A stretch of 64,000 bases of DNA. Origin: Nonomuraea pusilla. GTDB taxonomy: Bacteria; Actinomycetota; Actinomycetes; Streptosporangiales; Streptosporangiaceae. Under the pieces are notes generated by a model. That model worked only from the letters and a program-made list of their open reading frames with translations. It was not told the DNA's origin and made no database searches. Below are positions 23,188 to 32,390 of the stretch, piece by piece (the first letter of the stretch is position 1; each line of letters begins with the position of its first letter). The position numbers were made by a program, and so were the translations under genes. The stretch covers positions 186,001 to 250,000 of the forward strand of contig NZ_FOBF01000001.1 of assembly GCF_900109355.1 (NCBI RefSeq). The letters are read 5' to 3'.

Positions 23188-25735
23188 GAGCACCCTGGCG
23201 AACGGGCTGAGGCTGCTCGTCGCCCCGGTGGCGGGCGCCTCCCGGGTCGCCGTCGCGGTCCACTACCGCGTGGGCTTCCGCGTGGAGCCGCCGGGCATGG
23301 AGGGCTTCGCCCACCTGTTCGAGCACCTGATGTTCCTCGGCAGCGAGAGCCTGCCCGACGGCGCGTTCTTCCACCACGTACGCGACACCGCCGGCCTGGC
23401 CAGCGGCCGCACCCACCAGGACTACACCGAGTTCTACCAGGTGGTGCCGCGCTCGGCGCTGGACCAGGCGCTGTTCGCCGAGGCCGACAGGATGCGCGCC
23501 CCCAGCTTCACCGACAAGGCGCTGGACGAGCAGCTCGCCGGGGTCGCCGCCGAGATCCGCGAGATGGTCGTGGAGCGGCCCTACGGCGGCATGCCGTGGC
23601 CGTACCTGGCGGGCCTGCTCTACACCTCCTTCGCCAACGCGCACGACGGCTACGGCGACCCCGACCGGCTGAGGCAGGCGACCGTGGAGGACTGCGCCGA
23701 GTTCTTCGACCGCTACTACACGCCGGGCAACGCGGTGCTCACCGTGGCCGGCGACGTCGACCCCGACGACGTGGCCGAGCGCGTGGAGCGCCACTTCGGC
23801 GACATCCGCGCGCGGGAGGCCGCCGCGCAGCCGGACCTGTCCGAGCCCGGGTTCTTCATGGACCAGACCGCCTCCTTCACCGAGCCGGGGGTCCCGGCCA
23901 CCGCCATCACCATCGGGCAGTGGCTGCCCGATCCGGCGGCCGACCTGCCCGGCTACCTCGCGCACGTCGTGCTGGCCCGCATGATGGCCCGGCAGGTCAC
24001 CCCCGACGGCCTGCCCGCGGTCAGCACGAGCTGCGGGTTCTTCGGCCCGCTCGACGCCCGCGCGCCGGACGCGCTGCTGCTGACCACCCTCGTGCCGCCG
24101 GCCACCCCGGCCGTGCAGATGGTCGGCGCCATCCGCACGCAATGGGGCATGTGGGCCAAGGGCGACATCTCAGGCGAGGTGTCGGCCGCCGTCAGCGAAC
24201 TGGTGTCCGAACACCACCGCGACCACGACGACCTCGAAACGCGCTGCCGCGCCCTCGGCCGCCTGGAGACCCTCTTCGACCGGGCCGAGCTGCTCGACGA
24301 GCTGCCCCGGCTGCTCTCCGAGGTCACCCCGGCGCAGGTGGCCAGGGCGGCGGCGCGCCTGCACGGCGCGGCCTGCGCCGTCATGACGATCGAACCCGGC
24401 CGCCGCCGCACCAGGCCCAAGCCCGCGCCCACCCAGCGCGCCGAGGACCGCGGGCCCGCCCGGGGCGCCCGCCTGCCCACGGCGGCGACCTCGCCGCGCG
24501 CCATGCCGCCCCGCGAGGAGCAGCCCAGGCCCGTGCTGGGCGAGCACGCGGAATCGACCTTCGGCAACGGCCTGCGCGCCGTCGCCGTCCGCGCCGGCGG
24601 CGCGCCCGTGGTGGAGTTCCGGCTCCGGCTGCCCGCCGGCCCCGCCGGCTGGCGGCGTCCCGACCGGCTGGAGCTGCTGGCCCAGGCGCTGGGCCGGCGC
24701 GCCCGCCTCGGCGTGCACGAGCGCGGCGCGGGCGGCGAGCTGACCGTCGGCACCGACGGCCAGTGGCTCGACCTCGCGGGCTACGCCACCACCGACCGGC
24801 TGGACGACTGGCTCGCGGTCCTGTCCGAGGTCCTTCGCCCTGCCCCCACGGCGGGGCAGGCGGCGCCCGGCCGGTCCCTGCCGCACGGCGGCCCGCCCGC
24901 GCGGATCGCCGACGACGCCCTGCGCGGCCACCTGCTCGGGCCCGCGCCGGCCGAGCCTGGCGGCCGTGACGAGACGCACAGGAGCGTGGTCGTGCCGGGC
25001 GGCGCGTCGCTCGTCGCCGTGGGCGACGTCGAGCCCGCCGGGCTGCTGTCCCGTCTAGAGGACGCCCTGGGCTGGTGGGAGGGCCGGCCGGAGCCGGTGC
25101 CCGCCCTCGCGGAAGGCGGGGGAGTCCTGCTGGTCCCCCGCGAGGACCTGTCGAACGTGCTGGTCACCTTCAACGCGCCGGAGCCGCCAGGCGGCCCGCA
25201 GGACGTCGCCGGCTACCTCGCCACCGCCGTGCTCGGCCGCTACCACCGCAACCGCTCGATCCGCGACGCCCCCGGCACCACCGGCCTGGGGGCGAGCGGT
25301 TACGAGGCGTTCCTCGGCCGCGACGTCCTCCTCGACTTCCCGAGGGCCTTCATCCAACTCAAGCGGCCGAAGGAGCAGGTGCCCGACCTGTTCACCGAGG
25401 TGCTGGACCGCCTGCCGGAGCTCACGGCCACCGCGCCGGACCCCGAGGAGCTGGAGCGGGCCAGGGAGTACTGCGTGATGGAGATGCTGTGGGGGCTGGA
25501 CTCACCCGCCAAGATCGCCGACCTCGTCCGCATCGGTCTCTCGCTCGGCCAGGGGCCCGACCTGCTCACCCGGCTCTACGACCGGCTGGGTCAGGTCACC
25601 GCCGAGGAGGTCGTCGCCGCGGCCACCGCCACGTACGGGCGGATGCCGCTGCCGGCGACGGTCGTCGGCGACGTCGAGGCGCACTGGCTGACGGACGAGA
25701 TCGAGCGCGAGGTCACCGAGATCGAAGGAGCGTGA
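23171..25735 (+). CDS. M16 metallopeptidase, two M16 halves fused
   Basis: 854 residues. The first half has the inverted zinc motif HLFEH (His48, Glu51, His52) and the downstream Glu in AEIREMVVERPYGG. The second half repeats the fold (FGNGLRAVAVRAGG onward) without the zinc motif, as in active/inactive pairs of M16 peptidases. M16 pairs remove leaders in class V and related clusters; here both are one chain. A GGAGG at 23158 supports the ATG at 23171, which overlaps the end of the decarboxylase by 17 bases. Confidence 0.9.
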   Translation: MPGIRRSTLANGLRLLVAPVAGASRVAVAVHYRVGFRVEPPGMEGFAHLFEHLMFLGSESLPDGAFFHHVRDTAGLASGRTHQDYTEFYQVVPRSALDQALFAEADRMRAPSFTDKALDEQLAGVAAEIREMVVERPYGGMPWPYLAGLLYTSFANAHDGYGDPDRLRQATVEDCAEFFDRYYTPGNAVLTVAGDVDPDDVAERVERHFGDIRAREAAAQPDLSEPGFFMDQTASFTEPGVPATAITIGQWLPDPAADLPGYLAHVVLARMMARQVTPDGLPAVSTSCGFFGPLDARAPDALLLTTLVPPATPAVQMVGAIRTQWGMWAKGDISGEVSAAVSELVSEHHRDHDDLETRCRALGRLETLFDRAELLDELPRLLSEVTPAQVARAAARLHGAACAVMTIEPGRRRTRPKPAPTQRAEDRGPARGARLPTAATSPRAMPPREEQPRPVLGEHAESTFGNGLRAVAVRAGGAPVVEFRLRLPAGPAGWRRPDRLELLAQALGRRARLGVHERGAGGELTVGTDGQWLDLAGYATTDRLDDWLAVLSEVLRPAPTAGQAAPGRSLPHGGPPARIADDALRGHLLGPAPAEPGGRDETHRSVVVPGGASLVAVGDVEPAGLLSRLEDALGWWEGRPEPVPALAEGGGVLLVPREDLSNVLVTFNAPEPPGGPQDVAGYLATAVLGRYHRNRSIRDAPGTTGLGASGYEAFLGRDVLLDFPRAFIQLKRPKEQVPDLFTEVLDRLPELTATAPDPEELERAREYCVMEMLWGLDSPAKIADLVRIGLSLGQGPDLLTRLYDRLGQVTAEEVVAAATATYGRMPLPATVVGDVEAHWLTDEIEREVTEIEGA

Positions 25736-25737
25736 TC

Positions 25738-26241
25738 GTGGCGCAGAAGGCCGGCGGGCTACGCCTGCGACCGCCGCGCAACGCCGTGCACCCGAGGGCG
25801 GTCAGGATGTGGACCGTCCGGGCCGCGGTGGGGTACGGGCTGGTGGCGCTGGCGTTGGCGGGCCTCGCGGCGTTCGTCGAGGGGGCGGGCACGCTCTTCG
25901 CGGTGCTCGCCTTCCTGACGGCGCTGGCCGGCGCCTGCTACGCGGTGGTGGTGCCGCGCTGGCGGTACGCCGTGCACCGCTGGGAGGTGACAGAGGACGC
26001 CGTCTACACCAGCTCGGGGTGGCTGTGGCAGCAGCACCGGGTGGCGCCGATGTCGCGCATCCAGACGGTCGACACCGCCCGCGGCCCCTTCTACCAGCTC
26101 TTCAAGCTGTCCGCGGTGACCGTGACCACCGCCTCGGCCATGGGGCCGCTGCGGATCGACGGCCTGGACGAGGAGTTCGCCAGGGAGCTGGTGGACCGGC
26201 TCAACCGGGTGACGCAGGCGACCCCCGGGGACGCGACGTGA
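25738..26241 (+). CDS. bacterial PH-domain membrane protein (YdbS-like)
   Basis: 167 residues. Two hydrophobic helices (about 25-75) are followed by a bacterial PH domain with the usual YAVHRWEVTEDAVYTSSGW and RVAPMSRIQTVDTARGPFY motifs. AAGGAG at 25725 lies 7 bases before the GTG at 25738; a GTG at 25732 overlapping the M16 stop is the alternative. Together with the next gene it looks like YdbS/YdbT of Bacillus, sigma-W proteins that protect against antimicrobial peptides, so an immunity role is likely. Confidence 0.85.
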   Translation: MAQKAGGLRLRPPRNAVHPRAVRMWTVRAAVGYGLVALALAGLAAFVEGAGTLFAVLAFLTALAGACYAVVVPRWRYAVHRWEVTEDAVYTSSGWLWQQHRVAPMSRIQTVDTARGPFYQLFKLSAVTVTTASAMGPLRIDGLDEEFARELVDRLNRVTQATPGDAT

Positions 26242-27788
26242 CGGTGAAGGACCTGGCGGTGGAGACGGCCGGCTGGCGCCCGCTCGATCCCCGCATGGCC
26301 CTGGTCAACCTGCGCTGGCTGCTGCCGCCGCTGGGCATCATCGCGCTGACCGCGGTGGCGTCGGGCGGGGTGAACTGGGAGGACCACAAGCTGCAGATCG
26401 TCTCGGCGCTGCTGTTCGTCTACCTGACCGCGGCTGAGATCGTCCGATGGCGGACGACTCGCTACCGGGTGGGCGACGAGCAGATCGAGATCCGGTCGGG
26501 GCTGTTCTGGCGGCGGCACGTCGCGATCCCCAGGGACCGGCTCCGCACGGTCGATCTCACGTCGGGTCCGGTGCACCGGGTCTTCGGGCTGGCGATCGTC
26601 ACGATGGGCACCGGGCAGGCGCTGCGTACCGACCGGCGGGACCAGGTCAAGCTGGACGCCGTCGCGGTGGCCGAGGCCGAGCGGCTGCGCGAGGAACTCC
26701 TGCCCCGCTCCCGGCCCGCCGCCCCTCCCCAGGAGGCGGCGGCGTCCACCGTGACGCCCGCCGAGGAGATCGCCCGCCTCGACCCGGCCTGGGTGCGGTA
26801 CGCCCCCCTCAGCCCGCTCGTCTTCGTGATCGGCCTGGCCCCGCTGAGCCAGGCGTACAACCTGGCCGAGCGGCTCGGCATCCCCGTGGACCTCGGCGGG
26901 GCCGTGCTCGGGGCCGTCGCGTTCCTGCGCTCGGTCCCCCGCTGGCTGCTCGTCGTGCTCGCGGCCCTGGTGCTGGTCGCCGGCGTGGTCGGCACGGTGC
27001 TGCTGTTCGCCGAGGCGTGGTGGCGCTTCCGGCTGGAACGCGACCAGCGCACCGGCACCCTCCGCGTCGGCCGCGGCCTGCTCACGACCCGTTCCTTCAC
27101 CCTGGAGGAGCGCCGGTTGCGGGGTGCCGAGCTGATCGAGCCCGTCATGCTGCGCTGGGGCGGCGGCGCCCGGCTCAAGGCGGTCGCGAGCGGCCTGCGC
27201 CAGACGCTCGACGGCCCGCGCGGCGGCTCCGGCGCCCTGCTGCCTCCCGCGCCCCTGCGGGTGGCGCACGCGACGGCGGCGTCGGTGCTGCGCGAGCGGG
27301 AGAGCCCCCTGCTGCCCGCACGGCTGCGCCCCCACCCGCGCGCCGCGCTGCGCCGGCGGCTGCTGCGCGCCGCTCTCGCGAGCGGGGCGGCCGTCGCGGC
27401 GGCGGCGACGCTCGCCGCGCTGGCGGGCGGCTCCGCCGGGTGGGCGGCGGCGGTAACGGGCCTGCTGGCGGTTCCGGTGTCGGTCCTGCTCGCGGTGGAC
27501 GCCTACCGCTCGCTCGGCCACGCGCTGGCGGGGGCCTACCTGGTGATCAGGTCGGGCGTGCTGCGGCGCCGTACGGTCGCGCTGCAGCGCAAGGGCGTCA
27601 TCGGCTGGACCGTCACCCGCTCGCCGCTGCAGCGCAGGTCGGGGCTGGCCACCATCGCGGCGACGACGGCGGCGGGCACGCTGGGCGCCTACACCATGCG
27701 CGACGTCGGCTACGGCGAGGGCCTGGCGGTGGCCGACGAGGCGGTTCCGGGGTTGCTGGCGCAGTTCATCGAGTCGGCAGAGGAATGA
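26238..27788 (+). CDS. bacterial PH-domain membrane protein (YdbT-like)
   Basis: 516 residues with three PH-like units separated by pairs of membrane helices. Motifs recur: YRVGDEQIEIRSGLFWRRH, a central RTGTLRVGRGLLTTRSFTLE, and YLVIRSGVLRRRTVALQ near the C-terminus. This is the YdbT layout. The GTG start overlaps the stop of the smaller PH protein. It belongs to the lanthipeptide operon by spacing and strand, and I infer a membrane protection role. Confidence 0.85.
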   Translation: MTVKDLAVETAGWRPLDPRMALVNLRWLLPPLGIIALTAVASGGVNWEDHKLQIVSALLFVYLTAAEIVRWRTTRYRVGDEQIEIRSGLFWRRHVAIPRDRLRTVDLTSGPVHRVFGLAIVTMGTGQALRTDRRDQVKLDAVAVAEAERLREELLPRSRPAAPPQEAAASTVTPAEEIARLDPAWVRYAPLSPLVFVIGLAPLSQAYNLAERLGIPVDLGGAVLGAVAFLRSVPRWLLVVLAALVLVAGVVGTVLLFAEAWWRFRLERDQRTGTLRVGRGLLTTRSFTLEERRLRGAELIEPVMLRWGGGARLKAVASGLRQTLDGPRGGSGALLPPAPLRVAHATAASVLRERESPLLPARLRPHPRAALRRRLLRAALASGAAVAAAATLAALAGGSAGWAAAVTGLLAVPVSVLLAVDAYRSLGHALAGAYLVIRSGVLRRRTVALQRKGVIGWTVTRSPLQRRSGLATIAATTAAGTLGAYTMRDVGYGEGLAVADEAVPGLLAQFIESAEE

Positions 27789-27810
27789 CGCAACACATGG
27801 GACGCGACAC

Positions 27811-28722
27811 ATGACAGTTCTGCAAGCAGTCGGCTTGACGAAGCGATATGGGCCGGTGCTGGCGGTGAGCAACGCCAGCTTCTCGGTCCGCGCCGGCGCC
27901 ATCACCGGTTTCCTCGGCCCCAACGGCGCGGGGAAGTCCACGACCCTGCGTATGTTCCTCGGCCTCGACCGTCCCACGAGCGGGCAGGCGCTCATCGACG
28001 GCAAGCCGATCGGCGAGTGGCCCGTCCCGGCCAGGAAGATCGGGGCGGCTCTCGACACGCAGTGCGCACACCCCAGCCGGCGGGCGATCGACACCCTGCG
28101 CTGGGTCGCCAGGATGATCGGCGTGGACCCCAGGCAGGGCGAGGTGATGCTGGAGCGGGTGGGCCTGTCGGAGGTGGCGGCGCAGCGGGTCGGCCGGTTC
28201 TCGCTGGGGATGCGGCAGCGGCTGGCCCTGGCGATCGCGCTGATCGGCAACCCCGAGATCGTCGTCCTGGACGAGCCGATGAACGGGCTGGACCCCGACG
28301 GCATCGCCTGGATGAAGGACCTCCTGCGGCAGTTCCGCGACCAGGGCCGCACGGTGTTCGTCTCCAGCCACCTCCTCGCCGAGATGGAGGACCTCGTCGA
28401 CGACCTCGTGGTCATCGCACAAAGCAAGATCGTGGGCAGCGGGTCCGCGGCGGCGTTCATGCAGCGCTTCCAGGTCAAGAAGGTCACCGTGCGCTGCGAG
28501 AACCCGAAGGCGTTGGCCCCCGCCCTGGTGAAGGCGGGCGGCCGGGTGCAGGCGAGCGGCAGCCACGGCATCGAGGTCACCGGCCTGGCGTCGGGGCAGG
28601 TCGGGAGCATCGCCAGGGACGCCATGGTGGCGCTCTACGAGTTACGGGAGGAACGCAGCCTCCATCACGCCTTCGCGCACGCCACCAGGGACAGGTCAGG
28701 CATCAAGGGGGAGGTCGGCTAG
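27811..28722 (+). CDS. ABC ATPase, probable lanthipeptide immunity
   Basis: 303 residues of the BcrA/LanF/DrrA group: Walker A GPNGAGKST, signature FSLGMRQRLALA, Walker B VVLDEPMNGLDP and switch SSH. The C-terminal 100 residues are the usual DrrA-like extension. With the permease that follows it should expel the peptide from the membrane. It is closely similar, segment by segment, to the ATPase at 32391-33314. Confidence 0.92.
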   Translation: MTVLQAVGLTKRYGPVLAVSNASFSVRAGAITGFLGPNGAGKSTTLRMFLGLDRPTSGQALIDGKPIGEWPVPARKIGAALDTQCAHPSRRAIDTLRWVARMIGVDPRQGEVMLERVGLSEVAAQRVGRFSLGMRQRLALAIALIGNPEIVVLDEPMNGLDPDGIAWMKDLLRQFRDQGRTVFVSSHLLAEMEDLVDDLVVIAQSKIVGSGSAAAFMQRFQVKKVTVRCENPKALAPALVKAGGRVQASGSHGIEVTGLASGQVGSIARDAMVALYELREERSLHHAFAHATRDRSGIKGEVG

Positions 28723-28724
28723 CG

Positions 28725-29465
28725 ATGAGCTTCGCCAACGTGTGCGCGGCGGAACTGGTCAAGTTCCGCACGCTGCTGAGCAACCGCATCACCGTGGCGT
28801 GCGCCCTGGTCGGGGTGGCCCTCGTGGGGTTGCTGATGGGCTCCAACATCGGGCCGTCCGGCAACCTGGTGCAGGGCGGGCCGGGCTCGCAGGCCGTCGC
28901 CTCGCCGATGCAGTTCGTCATGTTCTCGATGATGATCCTCGGGGTGCTGTCCGCGACGAACGAGATCAGGAACGGCACCTTCCGGGTCACCCTGTCGATC
29001 GCGCCGTGGCGGACGCTGGTGCTCGGCGGCAAGATGGTCACGCTCGCCGCGATCAGCCTGGCCGTGACCATGATCGGGCTGCTCATCGCGTACGGGTCGT
29101 CGCTGATCACCGCCTCGGGCACCCCCTACGCGCCGCTGTCCCACGGCGGGACGTCGGTCATCCTGGCGTTCCTGGGCAGCGTGCCGCTGGTGACCGCGCT
29201 CGGGGTGGCGGTGGGCGTGCTGGTCAGGAGCACCGCGGGGGCCCTGTCGATCCTGCTGGTCTGGGCGTTCGCCGGTGAGGGTCTCCTGTCGGTGGTCCTG
29301 CCCGACGACGTCGATCCGTACCTGCCGTTCATGATGATCGGCGCGGGGCCCGGCCTGCTGCCCGAGGGGCCGGGGCCGGTGCTGGGGTTGGTGATCTTCG
29401 GGGTGTACGTCGCGATCGTGGTCGGGCTGGCGTTCTTCCTCGTCGAGCGCCGCGATATCTCCTGA
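28725..29465 (+). CDS. ABC-2 type permease, probable immunity
   Basis: 246 residues with six membrane helices (first RITVACALVGVALVGLLMG, last VLGLVIFGVYVAIVVGLAFF). It resembles the small permeases paired with BcrA-type ATPases. The ATG at 28725 is 3 bases after the ATPase stop. It is the last gene of the long operon before the regulator. Confidence 0.9.
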   Translation: MSFANVCAAELVKFRTLLSNRITVACALVGVALVGLLMGSNIGPSGNLVQGGPGSQAVASPMQFVMFSMMILGVLSATNEIRNGTFRVTLSIAPWRTLVLGGKMVTLAAISLAVTMIGLLIAYGSSLITASGTPYAPLSHGGTSVILAFLGSVPLVTALGVAVGVLVRSTAGALSILLVWAFAGEGLLSVVLPDDVDPYLPFMMIGAGPGLLPEGPGPVLGLVIFGVYVAIVVGLAFFLVERRDIS

Positions 29466-29477
29466 CATTTCACCAGT

Positions 29478-29500
29478 CCCTTGACTTTGGGGTTCAAGGG
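29478..29500 (+). terminator. weak hairpin after the immunity permease
   Basis: CCCTTGA (29478-29484) and TCAAGGG (29494-29500) pair with a 9-base loop; no T-run follows. It may end the operon transcript ahead of the regulator gene. Confidence 0.4.
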
Positions 29501-29597
29501 GCTCAGGTGACAATCGAGTAAATTGAGGCGGCCTGATCAGGACAGGTTTGTTTTATTGGTGAATAATCGGGGGGTGAACTAGGGGGATTTGCCGCTG

Positions 29598-32390
29598 ATG
29601 CGCTTCGGGATTCTGGGCCAACCGGCAATGTGGCAGCACGGCGAGGAGATCAGGCTCGCCACTCGACGATCACGCGGGGTCCTGGCGCACCTGCTGCTCA
29701 GCCCCGCCCGCTCCGCCTCCGTCGAGAGCCTGATGGACGCGATCTACGGGGACACGCCCACCAAGAGCGCCAGGAACCAGGTGCACCGGGGCGTGGGGGA
29801 GCTCAGGAAGTACGGCGTCACCATCGACGTGCACGACAACGTCTACCGGCTGGAGGCCGCCGACGACGACGTGGACGCGTACGTCTTCCTGCGCCTGTGC
29901 GACCGGGCGCGGGCCGAGGCCGACGACGGCGACCACGCCGCCGCGGCCCGCACCCTGAGCGAGGCCCTGGACCTGTGGCGCGGCCCGGCCCTCGCCGGCC
30001 TCGACAGCGAGGCGTTCCTCGCCGAGGCGGTGGTGTGGAACGAGCGCATGCTCGCCGCCACCGAGGCCAGGATCGACGCCGACCTCGCGCTCGGCCGCCA
30101 CCGCGAGGTGATCGCCGAGCTGCAGCGGCTCACCGAGCAGCATCCGCTGCGGGAGGCGTTCTGCGGGCAGCTCATGCTCGCGCTGTACCGGTCGCAGCGG
30201 GGCAGCGAGGCGCTGCAGGCGTTCGCCGACCTGGAGGAGCGGCTCAGGGACGAGCTGGGCACCGACCCCGGCCCCGCACTGCGCGACCTCAGGACGCGGA
30301 TCCTGCGCCAGGACTCCGTGCTCGAACGGGCACGCCAGACGCCTGCGCCCGCCCCGGCGGGGGAGCCGGTCCCCGGACCCGCGCGCCGGCCCGCGCCCGT
30401 GCCCAGGCAGCTTCCCGCCCGCGCAGGCGTCCTGGTCGGCAGGGACGCCGAGCTGCGGCGGATCACCGGCGTCCTGGAGGACGGCGGCGCGTCACCGGTC
30501 GTGGTGATCACCGGCCCCGGCGGCGCGGGCAAGACCGCGCTGTGCCTGGAGGCCGCGCACCGCGTGGCCGGCCGCTACCCCGACGGCCAGCTCTACGCCG
30601 AGGAGCCCGGCGAGCCCGCCGAGGTGCTGGCCGGGTTCCTGGCCGCGCTCGGGGTCGCCCCCGACCGCGTCCCCGAGGGCGCCGGGGCGCGGGCCGCGCT
30701 GCTGCGCAGCCTGCTGGCGAGCCGCAGGGTGCTGATCGTGCTGGACGGCGTGAGCAGCGTGCGCCGCCTCGAACCCCTCCTGCCCGGCCATCCGGGCTGC
30801 GCCGTCATCGTGACCAGCCGCTCGCCGCTGGCCCTGCTGCGGGGCGCCGTCCGGGTCGGCGTGGCCGCGCTGGACCGGGCCGGCGCCCGCGCGCTGCTGG
30901 CCACGGGCGCGGGCGCCGAGCGGATGGCGGCCGAGCCGCAGGCCGCCGACCGGGTCGTGGACCTCTGCGCGCGGCTGCCTGTGGCCCTGCACATCGCCGC
31001 GGCCAGGCTCGCCACCCGCCCGCACTGGACCCTCGCCCGCCTGGCCGAGCGCCTGGCCGACCCGTCCAGGATCCTCGGCGAGCTGGAGCACGACGGGCTG
31101 AGCGTGGTGCCGACGCTGGCGCGCGGCTACGAGGCGCTGCCCTCCGGGCCGCGTTCACTGATCCGCCGGATCGGCTTCTACGGCAGCGCGGAGATCACCG
31201 CCACGACCACCGCCGCGCTCGCCGACGTGCCGGTGGACGCGGCGGAGAACCTCCTGGAAGAGCTGGCCGAGAGCCACTTCATGGTCACCACCGGCGACGG
31301 CGACCGGTTCCGCTGCCACGAACTGCTGCTGGGCTTCGGCGCGGACCGGGCGCGGGCCGAGGACTCTGAGCCGGAGCTGGACGCCGCCGTCCTGCGCGCG
31401 CTCGGCGCCCTGCTGGCACTGACCGACGACGCCCACGCCGCGATGCGCGGCCGGGACAACGCGATCCCGCGCGGCACGGCCCCGCGCCACCGGCCCCTGG
31501 GCGCGGCGGCCTGGTCGGGCGACGGGTCGGCGTGGTTCGACGACAACCTGGACGCCGTCCTGGCGGCCGTGCGGCGCGCGACGCCCTTCCCTGGGACGTG
31601 CTGGGAGCTGGCCGTCGCGCCGCTCGCCCGCTACGAGGCGGGCGCGCACTTCGACGTGTGGCTGGAGTCCCACGAACTGGCCCTGTCGAGCGTGCGGGCG
31701 GCCGGTGACCTGCGCGGGCAGGCGGCCCTGCAGTACTCCCTCGGCCACCGCTCGCTGCTGGTCGGCGACTACGTCGGCGCGGCCCGGCGGCTGGAGACGG
31801 CTGAACGGATCTTCCTCGACCTGGCCGACGACCACGGCCGCGGCCTTGCGCTGCGGCTGCTCGCCGACCTCGACCGCATCCGGCACGAGCCTGACCGGGC
31901 GCGCAAGGCGTACGAGGAGGCCGCCGAGGTGCTGCGCAGGAGCGGCGACCCGGTGGGCGAGGCCGACGCGCTGGGCGGGCTGGCGCTGGTGCTGGACGGC
32001 GCGGGGGAGCGGGAGGCGTCGCGGGCGTGCCTGGAACGGGCGCTCGTCCTGTGCCGCGAGGGCGGCAGCCTGCGCAGCGAGGCCCAGATCCGGCGTGGGG
32101 CGGCGATGCGGGCCGCGAGGACGGGCACCCCTGAGGAGGCCTATCCCGAGCTGCTGCGGGCCTTGGAGATCGCCACGTTCATCGGCGACCGGGTCGTGCT
32201 GTCGGACGTCCTGCTCGACCTCGGCACCACGCGGATCCTGCTGGGCGACCCGAGGGCCGCCTACGACGACCTGGTCACCGCCGAGGAGATCGCCAGGGCG
32301 GCCGGGGTGACGCGCACGGCGCTCCGGGCGCGCCGGGCCAGGGCCTTCCTGAACGGCACCGGCGAGGCCACCCGGCACGCGGCGCGTTAG
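29598..32390 (+). CDS. SARP-family regulator with NB-ARC and TPR domains (AfsR-like)
   Basis: 930 residues. An OmpR-type winged helix (about 1-95: RFGILGQPAMW, then ARNQVHRGVGELRK) is followed by a bacterial transcription activation domain (100-245), an NTPase of the NB-ARC/STAND type with Walker A GPGGAGKTAL (about 305) and LIVLDGVSS, and C-terminal TPR-like helices (about 680-900). Such proteins are pathway activators of antibiotic clusters. Its likely target is the repeat element at 14954. ATG at 29598 chosen because it starts the conserved RFG strand; a TTG at 29589 is possible. Confidence 0.9.
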   Translation: MRFGILGQPAMWQHGEEIRLATRRSRGVLAHLLLSPARSASVESLMDAIYGDTPTKSARNQVHRGVGELRKYGVTIDVHDNVYRLEAADDDVDAYVFLRLCDRARAEADDGDHAAAARTLSEALDLWRGPALAGLDSEAFLAEAVVWNERMLAATEARIDADLALGRHREVIAELQRLTEQHPLREAFCGQLMLALYRSQRGSEALQAFADLEERLRDELGTDPGPALRDLRTRILRQDSVLERARQTPAPAPAGEPVPGPARRPAPVPRQLPARAGVLVGRDAELRRITGVLEDGGASPVVVITGPGGAGKTALCLEAAHRVAGRYPDGQLYAEEPGEPAEVLAGFLAALGVAPDRVPEGAGARAALLRSLLASRRVLIVLDGVSSVRRLEPLLPGHPGCAVIVTSRSPLALLRGAVRVGVAALDRAGARALLATGAGAERMAAEPQAADRVVDLCARLPVALHIAAARLATRPHWTLARLAERLADPSRILGELEHDGLSVVPTLARGYEALPSGPRSLIRRIGFYGSAEITATTTAALADVPVDAAENLLEELAESHFMVTTGDGDRFRCHELLLGFGADRARAEDSEPELDAAVLRALGALLALTDDAHAAMRGRDNAIPRGTAPRHRPLGAAAWSGDGSAWFDDNLDAVLAAVRRATPFPGTCWELAVAPLARYEAGAHFDVWLESHELALSSVRAAGDLRGQAALQYSLGHRSLLVGDYVGAARRLETAERIFLDLADDHGRGLALRLLADLDRIRHEPDRARKAYEEAAEVLRRSGDPVGEADALGGLALVLDGAGEREASRACLERALVLCREGGSLRSEAQIRRGAAMRAARTGTPEEAYPELLRALEIATFIGDRVVLSDVLLDLGTTRILLGDPRAAYDDLVTAEEIARAAGVTRTALRARRARAFLNGTGEATRHAAR

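Noticed and set aside
26091..28625. Long minus-strand frame opposite the PH and ABC genes
   Set aside because: It is a shadow of GC-rich codons; the plus-strand genes have conserved motifs and overlapping starts.
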